DNA of 63,079 nt from assembly GCA_964544305.1 (NCBI GenBank), contig CAZJAZ010000009.1, positions 1 to 63,079 of the forward strand, read 5' to 3'. This document shows positions 25,162 to 33,583 of the stretch, piece after piece. The notes beneath the pieces were generated by a model that was given only the letters and a program-made list of their open reading frames with translations, made no database searches and was not told where the DNA came from. The position numbers were made by a program, and so were the translations under genes. Origin of the DNA: JAFDWI01 sp964544305. Lineage in GTDB: Bacteria; Actinomycetota; Acidimicrobiia; Acidimicrobiales; Iamiaceae. Each line of letters begins with the position of its first letter. The first letter of the stretch is position 1.

Positions 25162-25182
25162 TCGACCCCACCTTTCCCAAGC

Positions 25183-25233
25183 CGAACTTTGGGATATTTG
25201 TCCGTGTCTCGCGGACAAATATCCCAAAGTTCG
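25183..25233. terminator. 22-bp perfect inverted repeat between convergent genes
   Basis: Arms 25183-25204 and 25212-25233 are exact complements around the 7-base loop TGTCTCG. It lies 22 bp after the thiolase stop and 44 bp before the stop of the convergent VTT gene, so it can fold in both transcripts and probably serves both. No T-tract; the arm length is much greater than in ordinary intrinsic terminators. Confidence 0.6.
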
Positions 25234-25276
25234 AACCGAGTGTGAGGGAGTTGGTGGAATGTGGAAGGCGGTGGGA

Positions 25277-25987
25277 TTAGGAAGCCAGTTCGGGGTCGTC
25301 ATCGTCATCGTCATCGTCAAGCGCGGTGAGTTCCTCGAATGATTCGACGCGGGTCTTCCCTTGCCGCCACATCATGAACACGACGAGACCAACCGTCACA
25401 ATAAGAAGTGGGCCGCGTGCATCGTCGATCCACCCCACAACGTTGGTCAACGTGGCTGAAAATTGCTCACCAAGCCAGCGGATAAGCACAAGCCGAGCGG
25501 TGATTGATGCGACGATCAATGCGATGAGTGGCCGCGGCTTAAATTGGTCCGCACCAGCGAACAAACAGGTTGCTGACATGGGCGCGACCGCGATCACCCA
25601 CCATCCAAACCGGTCAAAAAGCTTCTCAATGAGCCGGATCGCTTCACCACCGGAGGGTTCACGCCCTTCCAGCCAGCGAACCGCTCGCTCGCCATACCAG
25701 TAGCCCACGAGATAGAACGCCAATGTGGGAATGACTCGACGCGCGAGTGCCACGGCAAAGAAACCAACGGCCCCAACCTGGTTTGTGGCCAAAATCAGAT
25801 ACCGGTTGTTCGCGTTGAGACCGATCATCCAGAGCGGATGGCGCTTGATCAGCGTCGGCGACAATGCTGTTCCAAGAAACCCGGTGACAAAAGCCGCGAT
25901 GACAATGGCAAAGACGAGGCTGCTCGCCCAACGAGGTGGAGTCGGAGGTGGCGCTTGTTTCGACGTAAGGGCATCAAGCGCGGACAT
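25277..25987 (-). CDS. VTT/DedA-like membrane protein with poly-Asp tail
   Basis: A 236-residue polytopic protein. Central features are YLVGYWYGERAVRWLEG and DRFGWWVIAVAPMSATCLFAGAD, reminiscent of the VTT (DedA/SNARE-associated) fold that transports or scrambles lipids, although the classic R/E motifs are only partly visible. The C-terminus carries eight consecutive Asp encoded by a TCATCG repeat (25296-25318). Its own start has no strong ribosome-binding site. It is convergent with the thiolase across the 22-bp palindrome. Confidence 0.75.
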   Translation of the reverse strand: MSALDALTSKQAPPPTPPRWASSLVFAIVIAAFVTGFLGTALSPTLIKRHPLWMIGLNANNRYLILATNQVGAVGFFAVALARRVIPTLAFYLVGYWYGERAVRWLEGREPSGGEAIRLIEKLFDRFGWWVIAVAPMSATCLFAGADQFKPRPLIALIVASITARLVLIRWLGEQFSATLTNVVGWIDDARGPLLIVTVGLVVFMMWRQGKTRVESFEELTALDDDDDDDDPELAS

Positions 25988-26026
25988 GGCTGCCTATTCT
26001 GCCAGCCTGGGCTGTGAACAGATGCT

Positions 26027-26938
26027 TCAGGTGCCGTAGACGGGCGCTGGGGTTGGTGCTTGGCCAATGAGCCGTCGAACCACGTCTCCAAGTTCGCCCG
26101 CTTCCCATCGAGCATTCCCTTTGTGTTCGGTTGGTCCGTGTTGCCATCCGTCTGCAACCCCGACCTGGTCGCCTTCGATCTCGAACATGCGCCCGGTGAC
26201 CCCGGCAGAATCAGCCGATGCGAGCCACGCAATCAGCGGCGAAACATTCTCGGGCGCCATCGCGTCAAACGTGCCCTCGGCGGCCTCGGCCATCATCTCT
26301 TCAAACGCGCCCTCGGTCATACGAGTGCGAGCGGCGGGAGCAATCGCATTCGCAGTCACCCCGTAACGCGCCAACTCGGCGGCCTGAACCAGGGTGAGCG
26401 CGGTGATGCCACCTTTTGCCGCCGAGTACGCGGCCTGGCCAATCGAGCCCATGATCCCCGCGCCCGAAGAGGTGTTGATGATCCGGGCCTCAACGGCCTC
26501 CCCCGCCTTTGACTGATTTCGCCAGTAGGCAGCTGCGTGTCTCGATACGGTGAAATGCCCTTTGAGGTTGACCGCCATCACCGCGTCCCATTCATCTGCG
26601 GTAGCGTTCGCGAACATCCGGTCACGAACGATACCGGCGTTGTTGACCACGGCATCGAGTCTCCCGAACGTGTCAATGGCGAAGGCCACAAGGCTCTCTG
26701 CAGCATCAAAGTCGGATACGTCCGCGCCGTTCTTTGCCGCTGTACCACCTGCTTCTAAGATCTCGGCGACCACGTCGTCCGCGGGACTTGACGACGAACC
26801 GGTTCCATCTAAAGCTGCGCCAAGATCGTTGACCACCACATGCGCGCCTTGACGGCCCAGTTCAAGCGCGTGGGCTCGACCCAAACCACGACCGGCGCCT
26901 GTCACAATTACAACACGTCCATCACAGATTCCACTCAT
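26027..26938 (-). CDS. Short-chain dehydrogenase, Rv3548c-like (steroid degradation)
   Basis: A 303-residue SDR. The NAD(P)-binding TGAGRGLGRAHALEL, the NNAG motif (AVVNNAGIVRDRMF), the catalytic Ser (INTSSGAGIMG) and YSAAKGG are intact. The conserved C-terminal PVYGT and the APENVSPLIAWLAS stretch match M. tuberculosis Rv3548c of the KstR2 regulon as recalled. Start ATG 26938 is chosen over ATG 26959 because the latter would lie within the operator palindrome at 26953-26967. Substrate unknown; a hydroxyacyl-CoA of ring degradation is likely. Confidence 0.9.
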   Translation of the reverse strand: MSGICDGRVVIVTGAGRGLGRAHALELGRQGAHVVVNDLGAALDGTGSSSSPADDVVAEILEAGGTAAKNGADVSDFDAAESLVAFAIDTFGRLDAVVNNAGIVRDRMFANATADEWDAVMAVNLKGHFTVSRHAAAYWRNQSKAGEAVEARIINTSSGAGIMGSIGQAAYSAAKGGITALTLVQAAELARYGVTANAIAPAARTRMTEGAFEEMMAEAAEGTFDAMAPENVSPLIAWLASADSAGVTGRMFEIEGDQVGVADGWQHGPTEHKGNARWEAGELGDVVRRLIGQAPTPAPVYGT

Positions 26939-26952
26939 AGCCGAAAGGTTAT

Positions 26953-26967
26953 CTGACACTCCGTCAG
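26953..26967. promoter_or_regulatory. Palindromic operator, copy 3 (CTGAC-ACTCC-GTCAG)
   Basis: Perfect CTGAC/GTCAG arms, 15 bases upstream of the SDR start at 26938. The plus-strand FadD gene starts 136 bases away on the other side and has its own ribosome-binding site, so control of that gene is uncertain. Confidence 0.75.
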
Positions 26968-27102
26968 GTAAAGATCATCAGGTAGGTGGAGCATGCTCTT
27001 CCGCTCGCGCTTGACGGTGACTGCTTCGACTTGATCAACTTCTCGTGCCCAAGATCTCGGTGACGCCATCTACGCTAGGCAGACAGACCCAGGGAGCTTT
27101 GT

Positions 27103-28854
27103 GTGCCAAGCGATGATTTGACCGAGACGCTGCCTGATCAGCGAAGTGACCGCCATGTAACCCACTCGATCTGGACCGCCCTGTCCGATTCGGTCGTCGA
27201 CGCCACACAGCGCACATTCAGCGAATTGGGGAGCCTCGCTGCGCTCACACGGTCGGGCCTGGTTGCCCCGATCCGCCCCGACCGGCTCGCGCTCATGGGC
27301 CTGTCCGCTTTGCGCTGGGGAGCGACGTTTGGCACCGTGGTCGCCGCCGGGGCCGACCGCTATGGCGACACGCCAGCGATCGTCGACGAGTTCGGCACCG
27401 TGTCCTACACAGAATTGGACGCGATGGTGAACGCAGCAGCCGTCGGGCTGCGCTATCTGGGTGTCCGCGATGGCGATTCGATCGCGTTGTTGGCCCGGAA
27501 TCACCGCGGCTTTCTCGTGGCAGCCGGCGCGGCGGCAAAAGCCGGATGTGACCTGATTCTGCTCAATACCGGCTTCTCGGGGCCCCAAATCGCACAGGTC
27601 TGCGACGATCACGCCGTCCGTTGCATCATCGCCGATCGGGCATTCGAGTCGCTGATTGAATCGACGATCCACGCAGGTCAACGGGTGATCATCGCACCCC
27701 AAGAGCCACTCACCGCGCCGGACCGAGCCGGTCCGGTCACCCTCGAATGGCTTGTCGCTTCGCACCGACACCGACAACCGGTGCGGCCCAAAAACCAAGG
27801 GGGCATCGTCATTCTCACGTCAGGAACCACGGGCGCCCCCAAAGGTGCACGGCGCAGTGCTGTCGGCGGCCATGGCGGCCTGTCGCTCGAAGCCCCAGCA
27901 GCATTGTTGGAGCGAATCCCTTTGCGAACCGGCGACCGGATCGCCCTCGCCGCACCGACCTTTCATAGTTGGGGGTTCGCGCACCTGCTGCTCGGACTGT
28001 CCCTCGGAGCGACGCTCTACCTGCACTCGCGCTTCGATCCCAACGCATGGCTCGAATCGATGGCCGCCGACGACATCGATGTTTTTGTTGCCGTGCCGGT
28101 GATGGCGCAGCGGATCCTGTCACTTGACCCCGAAGTCATCGCCGCCCACCTGCCGACCAAGCTCCGGGTCACGGCATTGTCGGGATCTGCGCTCCCCGGT
28201 GACCTCGCCACCTCGTGGATGGACACATTTGGCGACAACCTCTACAACCTCTACGGCTCGACCGAAGTCGCCTACGCCACGATTGCCGGTCCGGACGATC
28301 TTCGTGCTGCGCCGGGCACTGCGGGCCGGCCGACACGGGGCACGACTGTTGCCTTGTTGGACGACGACGGCTACCGGGTCGCCGACGGCCAGGTGGGTCG
28401 GATCTTCGTCGGAAACTCCCAGGTCTTCGGCGGCTACACGGGCGGTGGCGACAAGGAGCACGTCGACGAGCTGACGGCGACCGGCGACGTCGGGCGCTTC
28501 GACGATTCGGGCCGACTGTTCGTCGAAGGGCGCGATGATGACATGATCGTGTCGGGTGGCGAGAACGTCTTTCCCCGTGAGGTCGAGGACTTGCTGGCGG
28601 ATCACCCGAAGGTTGCCGAAGCAGCGTGCGTCGGCAAGGACGATTCGGAACTCGGGCAACGCCTCGTCGCTTTCGTCGTGACGACAGGCGACGCTGAACT
28701 CTCGGCCACAGAACTCAAGATGTATGTCAAAGTGAACCTGGCCCGCTTCAAGGTGCCACGCGACGTGGTTTTCGTGGAAGCACTTCCTCGAAACGCGACA
28801 GGCAAGATTCTCAAACGTGAACTGGTCGCCACGCACGTCGACTTCGAACCTTAG
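27103..28854 (+). CDS. Acyl-CoA ligase (AMP-binding, FadD family)
   Basis: A 583-residue ligase with a roughly 60-residue N-terminal extension before the core. Motifs: ILTSGTTGAPKGARR (near residue 245), LYGSTEVAYA, the hinge with FVEGRDDDMIVSGGENVFPREVE and the terminal lysine motif LPRNATGKILKREL. It resembles FadD12/long-chain-type ligases rather than FadD19. GTG 27103 follows AGGGA by seven bases. Codon choice looks richer in GCC/CCG/GTC than the neighbours, possibly a different origin; this is a visual impression. The next gene follows after eight bases. Confidence 0.9.
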   Translation: MPSDDLTETLPDQRSDRHVTHSIWTALSDSVVDATQRTFSELGSLAALTRSGLVAPIRPDRLALMGLSALRWGATFGTVVAAGADRYGDTPAIVDEFGTVSYTELDAMVNAAAVGLRYLGVRDGDSIALLARNHRGFLVAAGAAAKAGCDLILLNTGFSGPQIAQVCDDHAVRCIIADRAFESLIESTIHAGQRVIIAPQEPLTAPDRAGPVTLEWLVASHRHRQPVRPKNQGGIVILTSGTTGAPKGARRSAVGGHGGLSLEAPAALLERIPLRTGDRIALAAPTFHSWGFAHLLLGLSLGATLYLHSRFDPNAWLESMAADDIDVFVAVPVMAQRILSLDPEVIAAHLPTKLRVTALSGSALPGDLATSWMDTFGDNLYNLYGSTEVAYATIAGPDDLRAAPGTAGRPTRGTTVALLDDDGYRVADGQVGRIFVGNSQVFGGYTGGGDKEHVDELTATGDVGRFDDSGRLFVEGRDDDMIVSGGENVFPREVEDLLADHPKVAEAACVGKDDSELGQRLVAFVVTTGDAELSATELKMYVKVNLARFKVPRDVVFVEALPRNATGKILKRELVATHVDFEP

Positions 28855-28862
28855 GAAGAATC

Positions 28863-29156
28863 ATGTTCCATCACATTGTGCTGCTGCAATTCACAGCCGA
28901 CTCAACAGACGACGCCCACCGTGCCATCGTCGATGCCCTCAAGGCTCTGCCTGCTCTCATCGACGAGATCATCGACTACGAAGTCAATATTGATGCTGGG
29001 CTTGACGAGACGAACGCCCATGTGAGCGTGCATGCCACTTTTGTCGACGAGGCTGCGTGGCGCGCCTATTCGTCTCACCCCGAACATCTCAAGGTCCTCA
29101 ATGGGAAGATCAAACCGATACTGAAACACGCCGCACGCACCCAATTCAACGACTGA
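28863..29156 (+). CDS. Dabb-family (stress-responsive A/B barrel) protein
   Basis: A 97-residue protein starting MFHHIVLLQF, with the His and Val/Leu pattern of dimeric alpha-beta barrel (Dabb) proteins, and the SSHPEHLKVL segment near residue 66 that is typical of the family. Some members are cyclases or lyases; most are uncharacterised. GAAGAA precedes the ATG. It lies eight bases after the ligase gene, so it is probably co-transcribed with it. Confidence 0.88.
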   Translation: MFHHIVLLQFTADSTDDAHRAIVDALKALPALIDEIIDYEVNIDAGLDETNAHVSVHATFVDEAAWRAYSSHPEHLKVLNGKIKPILKHAARTQFND

Positions 29157-29223
29157 CCTCCTGGCGGAAGAGGGCAGGTCGGTAGGCTTCTCGACGACCG
29201 AGAACCCTCTTTTGGAGTACGCG

Positions 29224-30108
29224 ATGGATTCCACAATCAGGCGAAGTGCAGTGGTCACTGGCGCCTCCACCGGGATTGGACGTGCAACCGCGCTGCGTCT
29301 CGCCCGCGAAAACTGGCGTGTCTTTGCAGGGGTTCGCCGTAACGAAGACGGCGAGCAGCTCAGCGCCGACAGCAAACACTACCGGGGCAAACTCACCCCC
29401 ATTTCGTTGGACGTGACCAACGAGGCACAGGTCACCGATGCTCTTTCCGCGATTACCGCTGAGCTTGGTTCAGAGGGGCTGTCACTTATTGTCAACAACG
29501 CGGGCGTCGCACTTGGTGGCCCAATTGAATACCTCGACATGCAAACCTGGCGCGATCAGTTCGATGTCAATGTCTTTGGCCAGATCGCGGTCACCAAAGC
29601 AGCGCTCCCATTGCTGCGCATCGGCAATGACGGACATGGGAAGCACGGTCGAATCATCTTCATCGGGTCGAACTCAGGGCGCGTTGCAACCCCCATGTTG
29701 GGTCCGTATGCCGCGTCAAAGTTTGCGATCGAGGGACTCGCCGATGCGCTTCGCATGGAACTGAATGGCACCGAGATTTCCGTTGTCGTCATCGAACCGG
29801 GGGCCGTCGCAACGCCAATTTGGGAAAAAGGACGGTCGCTCGCCGACAAACTGGATGCCGAACTCTCCGACGAAGCGAAGTCTCGGTATGCCACGTTGAT
29901 CAGTGGGGTACGCCACGGTATCGAGATGCAAGAAACGTCCGGGGTTCCCCCAGAAAAAGCCGCCGACGTGGTGATGCGCGCCGTCAATGCGAAGCGGCCA
30001 CTGACCCGCTATCAGGTCGGGCTCGATGGAAAGATCTCGGTACTTGCAGCCCGCTTCCTCCCGGACCGGGTGAAAGATTTTGCGACGCAGAAACTCATGA
30101 AAGTCTGA
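29224..30108 (+). CDS. Short-chain dehydrogenase/reductase
   Basis: A 294-residue classical SDR: TGASTGIGRATALRL (NADP-binding), NNAGVALGG, catalytic Ser (FIGSNSGRVA) and YAASKFA. The C-terminal half (PEKAADVVMRAVNAKRPLTRYQVGLDGKI) resembles membrane-associated retinol/steroid-type SDRs. ATG 29224 has GGAG six bases upstream; the TTG at 29212 is too far inside the ribosome-binding site. No operator. It faces the FadA6-like gene across a 25-bp palindrome. Confidence 0.9.
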   Translation: MDSTIRRSAVVTGASTGIGRATALRLARENWRVFAGVRRNEDGEQLSADSKHYRGKLTPISLDVTNEAQVTDALSAITAELGSEGLSLIVNNAGVALGGPIEYLDMQTWRDQFDVNVFGQIAVTKAALPLLRIGNDGHGKHGRIIFIGSNSGRVATPMLGPYAASKFAIEGLADALRMELNGTEISVVVIEPGAVATPIWEKGRSLADKLDAELSDEAKSRYATLISGVRHGIEMQETSGVPPEKAADVVMRAVNAKRPLTRYQVGLDGKISVLAARFLPDRVKDFATQKLMKV

Positions 30109-30125
30109 GTTTTCCCCTTCTTCTT

Positions 30126-30178
30126 GCGAAATTTGACGCGTTGTGGCCTCTATGAGGCCACAACGCGTCAAATTTCGC
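30126..30178. terminator. 25-bp perfect inverted repeat between convergent genes
   Basis: Arms 30126-30150 and 30154-30178 are exact complements around a TAT loop. It fills most of the 78-bp gap between the SDR (ends 30108) and the FadA6-like gene (ends 30187). No T-tract follows in either direction. Likely a bidirectional transcript end; cruciform DNA or a repeat element are alternatives. Confidence 0.6.
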
Positions 30179-30186
30179 TACGAGGG

Positions 30187-31338
30187 TTACGACAGGCGTT
30201 CGATGATGGTGACGTTGGCTTGCCCGCCACCTTCACACATGGTCTGTAATCCGTAACGCCCGCCGGTACGCTCAAGCTCGTTGAGCAGCGTGGTCATCAG
30301 TCGAGCACCGGTCGCCCCAAGTGGGTGTCCAAGAGCAATCGCACCACCGTTCACATTGACTTTGGCTGGGTCGACGTCCAGATCTTTCAACCAGGCCAAT
30401 ACCACCGGAGCAAACGCTTCATTGATCTCAACGAGATCAATGTCATCCATTGTCATACCGGTCTTAGAAAACGCACGCCTTGTGGCCGGAATCGGAGCGG
30501 TCAGCATCCACACCGGGTCATCGGCCAACACCGACAGGTGATGGATCCGGGCCCGTGGCTTCAGCCCATGCGCTTTTAGTCCCGCTTCATTGACGATCAG
30601 CAGCGCGGCGGCAGCGTCAGAAATTTGCGAGGCACACGCTGCAGTCACCCGCCCTCCTTCAGTGAGAGTGGGCAGCGAGCGGATCTTTTCCCAATTTGGC
30701 TCGCGTGGCCCCTCATCAACGGACGCGTCACCAAGCGGCGCAATCTCGGCCTCGAATCGGCCTTCGGCACGTGCCCGAATGGCCTTCTCATGTGATGCAA
30801 CGGCGAACTGTTCCATCTCGTCACGTGAACAGTCCCACTTCTGCGCGATCATCTCGGCCGAACGGAACTGGGAAACTTCTTGATCGCCATAACGTTCCTG
30901 CCAACCCTGCGAACCACTGAAGGGATCGTCGAAACCATACGCGGCACCCGTGAGCATCGCGGCCGAAATCGGAATCTGCGACATTTGTTGCACGCCACCG
31001 GCAACGACCACATCACTGGTGCCCGACATCACCGCCTGGGCCGCAAAATGCACAGCTTGTTGTGATGATCCACACTGACGATCCACGGTGGTGCCCGGCA
31101 CATGTTCGGGCAGTCCTGCCGCAAGCCAGCACGTGCGCGCAATATCCCCGGCCTGGCCACCGATCGTGTCGACGCATCCAAAGATGACGTCCTCAACCGC
31201 TCCCGGATCGATACCGGTGCGATCCATGAGGGCATTGAGCGGATGGGCTCCAAGATCAGCGGGATGAACTTGTGAGAGGCCTCCCCCACGCCGCCCAACT
31301 GGCGTCCGGACTGCGTCAACGATGAATGCCTCGGGCAC
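30187..31338 (-). CDS. fadA6: FadA6-like thiolase of steroid ring degradation
   Basis: A 383-residue thiolase. It reads very like M. tuberculosis FadA6 as recalled (AVRTPVGRRGG, CVDTIGGQAGDIARTCWLAAGLP, YGDQEVSQFRSAEMIAQKW). Catalytic Cys in DRQCGSSQQA (near residue 89), His in GGAIALGHPLGATGAR, and C-terminal TMCEGGG are intact. FadA6 carries out the late thiolysis of the opened C/D-ring intermediate. An operator copy lies 24 bases upstream of the start, and a 25-bp palindrome follows the stop. Confidence 0.93.
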   Translation of the reverse strand: MPEAFIVDAVRTPVGRRGGGLSQVHPADLGAHPLNALMDRTGIDPGAVEDVIFGCVDTIGGQAGDIARTCWLAAGLPEHVPGTTVDRQCGSSQQAVHFAAQAVMSGTSDVVVAGGVQQMSQIPISAAMLTGAAYGFDDPFSGSQGWQERYGDQEVSQFRSAEMIAQKWDCSRDEMEQFAVASHEKAIRARAEGRFEAEIAPLGDASVDEGPREPNWEKIRSLPTLTEGGRVTAACASQISDAAAALLIVNEAGLKAHGLKPRARIHHLSVLADDPVWMLTAPIPATRRAFSKTGMTMDDIDLVEINEAFAPVVLAWLKDLDVDPAKVNVNGGAIALGHPLGATGARLMTTLLNELERTGGRYGLQTMCEGGGQANVTIIERLS

Positions 31339-31361
31339 GATATTCTCCTGAAAAAACGAAT

Positions 31362-31376
31362 CTGATACTCCGTCAG
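31362..31376. promoter_or_regulatory. Palindromic operator, copy 4 (CTGAT-ACTCC-GTCAG)
   Basis: Arms CTGAT/GTCAG pair at four of five positions and the surrounding TCTGA/TCAGA extends the symmetry. It is 24 bases upstream of the FadA6-like start at 31338. Confidence 0.7.
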
Positions 31377-31402
31377 ATTACCGACTCAAGGCCGCAGCAC
31401 CT

Positions 31403-31453
31403 TCTTTGCACACTTGACCCCGGCGGCTTCAAGGCGGACAAAGTGTGCAAAGA
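31403..31453. terminator. 13-bp inverted repeat downstream of the acyl-CoA dehydrogenase operon
   Basis: TCTTTGCACACTT (31403-31415) and its exact complement (31441-31453) surround 25 bases. It lies 60 bases after the stop of the minus-strand dehydrogenase gene and just upstream of operator copy 4. It probably ends the ipdC-dehydrogenase transcript before the separately controlled fadA6. Confidence 0.45.
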
Positions 31454-31512
31454 CGCGAGTGGTGTGCGCGAGCTCATCACAGCCGATTGTTCTACCCAAC
31501 GAAGCGAACAAG

Positions 31513-32397
31513 TCAGCTCACGCCGATTGCTTGGGCAACACGTGCGCGATGGAACGCCGTGTCACCCCACAACTTTTCGAGCGCCCAGGTTCGTTTGAGA
31601 AACAAGTGCAAGTCGTATTCGACGGTGTAGCCGATACCACCGTGGCATTGCAGCGCGTTGCGGCCAACAAGATGCGCTGCTTCGCCGGCCATAACTTTGG
31701 CCATTGAGACATCACGCACCGCGCTTGGCGCACCGTTTGCAAGTGACCATGCCGCCTGCCACACGGCGGGCGCCGCGAACTCCAACGCCAAGCGGGCATC
31801 CGCGAGGTGATGTTTGACCGCTTGGAACGAGCCGATCGGCACACCAAATTGGGTGCGTTCGGTGACGTATCCAACGCTCAAATCCAACATCCGATTGCCA
31901 AGACCGATCAACTGTGCCGCGGTGCCAAGTGCGGCTCGTTCAAAGCTTTGCGGGTCGGCTTCGATGATCGATCCAAAACTGCTCAATGCCCCATCGACAG
32001 GTTCGCCTTGTAACGGTTCGTTCCCCCAGCCGACGTCTGCACGCATGGGCGCCGGATTCTTCGACCGTGGCGCCACAATGCACATCGCTTCAACCACCGG
32101 ATGTGGGACCGCCGCGTAGCCCGTTTCAGCGAGCACGACCGCCGCGGCGACTTCATCGAAACCCATGCCGCCATCGGCCTCGGCCACAAGAAGCCCTATT
32201 ACACCCATGTCGCAAAGGTGCCCCCACAAAGCGTCAAGGCGTGCACGATCAGCTCGTGCTCCAGCGCCGGGACCTTGGCCGTCGGTGTCGGGCACGGGCC
32301 AGGCTGCTCGCACGACTTCTGGTGAGCATTCAGCGGCCAACAATTCACGCACCGCGTCACGCAGCGCGAGTTGATCATCGGTGAACGCGAATCGCAT
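31513..32397 (-). CDS. Acyl-CoA dehydrogenase, small subunit (FadE31-33/IpdE group)
   Basis: A 294-residue acyl-CoA dehydrogenase, shorter than the usual 380. It begins MRFAFTDDQLALRDAVREL and keeps the C-terminal CHGGIGYTVEYDLHLFLKR block, typical of the beta-like partner in heteromeric steroid dehydrogenases. ATG 32397 is preferred to the earlier in-frame start at 32427, which overlaps the upstream gene. The partner gene ends four bases upstream. In M. tuberculosis comparable pairs (FadE31-FadE33) desaturate intermediates of the last two steroid rings. Confidence 0.9.
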   Translation of the reverse strand: MRFAFTDDQLALRDAVRELLAAECSPEVVRAAWPVPDTDGQGPGAGARADRARLDALWGHLCDMGVIGLLVAEADGGMGFDEVAAAVVLAETGYAAVPHPVVEAMCIVAPRSKNPAPMRADVGWGNEPLQGEPVDGALSSFGSIIEADPQSFERAALGTAAQLIGLGNRMLDLSVGYVTERTQFGVPIGSFQAVKHHLADARLALEFAAPAVWQAAWSLANGAPSAVRDVSMAKVMAGEAAHLVGRNALQCHGGIGYTVEYDLHLFLKRTWALEKLWGDTAFHRARVAQAIGVS

Positions 32398-32401
32398 AGC
32401 G

Positions 32402-33583
32402 CTACTTCCTTGGGAGGCCGAGCACACGCTCGGCTACAACGTTGCGTTGCACTTCGTTTGTGCCGGCATAAATCGGCCCAGACAGTGAGAACTGATACCC
32501 CTTTGACCATTGACTTTCGAGCAGGCCATCAAGCCCGAGCAAATCAAGCGCACATTCATGCAACGCAATGTCGAGTTCGGACCACCACAGTTTCACGAGT
32601 GACGATTCAGCCCCCGCAGAGCGTCCTTCAACCGTGCCCGTCACGGTTTGGAGTGTTTGCAATTGATACGCCTCGGCGTACATCCACACACGTGTGATGC
32701 GATCGCCGAGTGCTTGGCGTTGGGCACGCTCGGATTCATCCAACGATTGCCACGCCTCAATGAGCCTTTGCGCGGTCGCCAAGAACCGTCCTGGGGAACG
32801 CAACGTGAGACCTCGCTCTGATGAGGTGGTCGACATGGCAACGCTCCAGCCATTGCCAACTTCGCCGAGCACGATGCCACCGGGGAGCGCGCCATCGGCC
32901 ACAAAAGCGTCCTCGAAGAACACTTCGGCGAAACCTTCATCACCGTCAAGACGCCCAAAACCCCGCACGGTGATCCCTGGCGTGTCAAGCGGCACCAGTA
33001 GATACGTCAAACCGTTATGACGTTGTGATTCTGGGTCGCTGCGAAACAGACCAAAAAGGTGCGTGGAAAAAGCGCCTCGGGTCGTCCAGGTTTTCTGGCC
33101 GTTCAACACCCAGCCACCGTTCACTCGGGTGGCTTTGGTGGTCAAACTTGCGAGATCCGACCCGGCATTGGGTTCTGACCATCCTTGACACCAGCAATCG
33201 TCGCCCGCTGCCATGCGCGGCAAAATGTGATCACGCTGCTCATCGTTGCCAAAGGCAAACAGCGACGGGGCAAGCAAGAAAATGCCATTCTGCGTCACCC
33301 TCGGTGGCGCACCCGCGGCGTAATACTCCTCTTCGAAAATCAGCCACTCCCACAGCGAGGCTTCACGTCCACCGTAGGCTTTGGGCCACGACACGACGGC
33401 CCAACCACCCTCAAACAAGCGACGTTCCCAATCAAGATGCATGGCAAAACCAGCGCGCGTATCGCCCGATGGAATGCTCTCCTCACCACCGTGTGCAGCT
33501 TTCCAAACGTTCAGTTCCGCGGTCAGCCACTCCCGTGCTTGGGCACGAAAGGCCTCTTGTTCGGCGCTCCAGGCAACGTCCAT
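32402..33583 (-). CDS. Acyl-CoA dehydrogenase, large subunit (FadE31-33/IpdE group)
   Basis: A 393-residue acyl-CoA dehydrogenase with WSEPNAGSDLASL, NGQKTWTTRGAFSTHLF and the C-terminal YAGTNEVQRNVVAERVLGL. The ATG overlaps the ipdC stop by one base (TAATG), and the gene is followed four bases later by the short subunit. This ipdC-large-small arrangement points to an alpha2beta2 enzyme acting on C/D-ring CoA esters. Which of FadE31, FadE32 or FadE33 it corresponds to cannot be decided by eye. Confidence 0.9.
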   Translation of the reverse strand: MDVAWSAEQEAFRAQAREWLTAELNVWKAAHGGEESIPSGDTRAGFAMHLDWERRLFEGGWAVVSWPKAYGGREASLWEWLIFEEEYYAAGAPPRVTQNGIFLLAPSLFAFGNDEQRDHILPRMAAGDDCWCQGWSEPNAGSDLASLTTKATRVNGGWVLNGQKTWTTRGAFSTHLFGLFRSDPESQRHNGLTYLLVPLDTPGITVRGFGRLDGDEGFAEVFFEDAFVADGALPGGIVLGEVGNGWSVAMSTTSSERGLTLRSPGRFLATAQRLIEAWQSLDESERAQRQALGDRITRVWMYAEAYQLQTLQTVTGTVEGRSAGAESSLVKLWWSELDIALHECALDLLGLDGLLESQWSKGYQFSLSGPIYAGTNEVQRNVVAERVLGLPRK

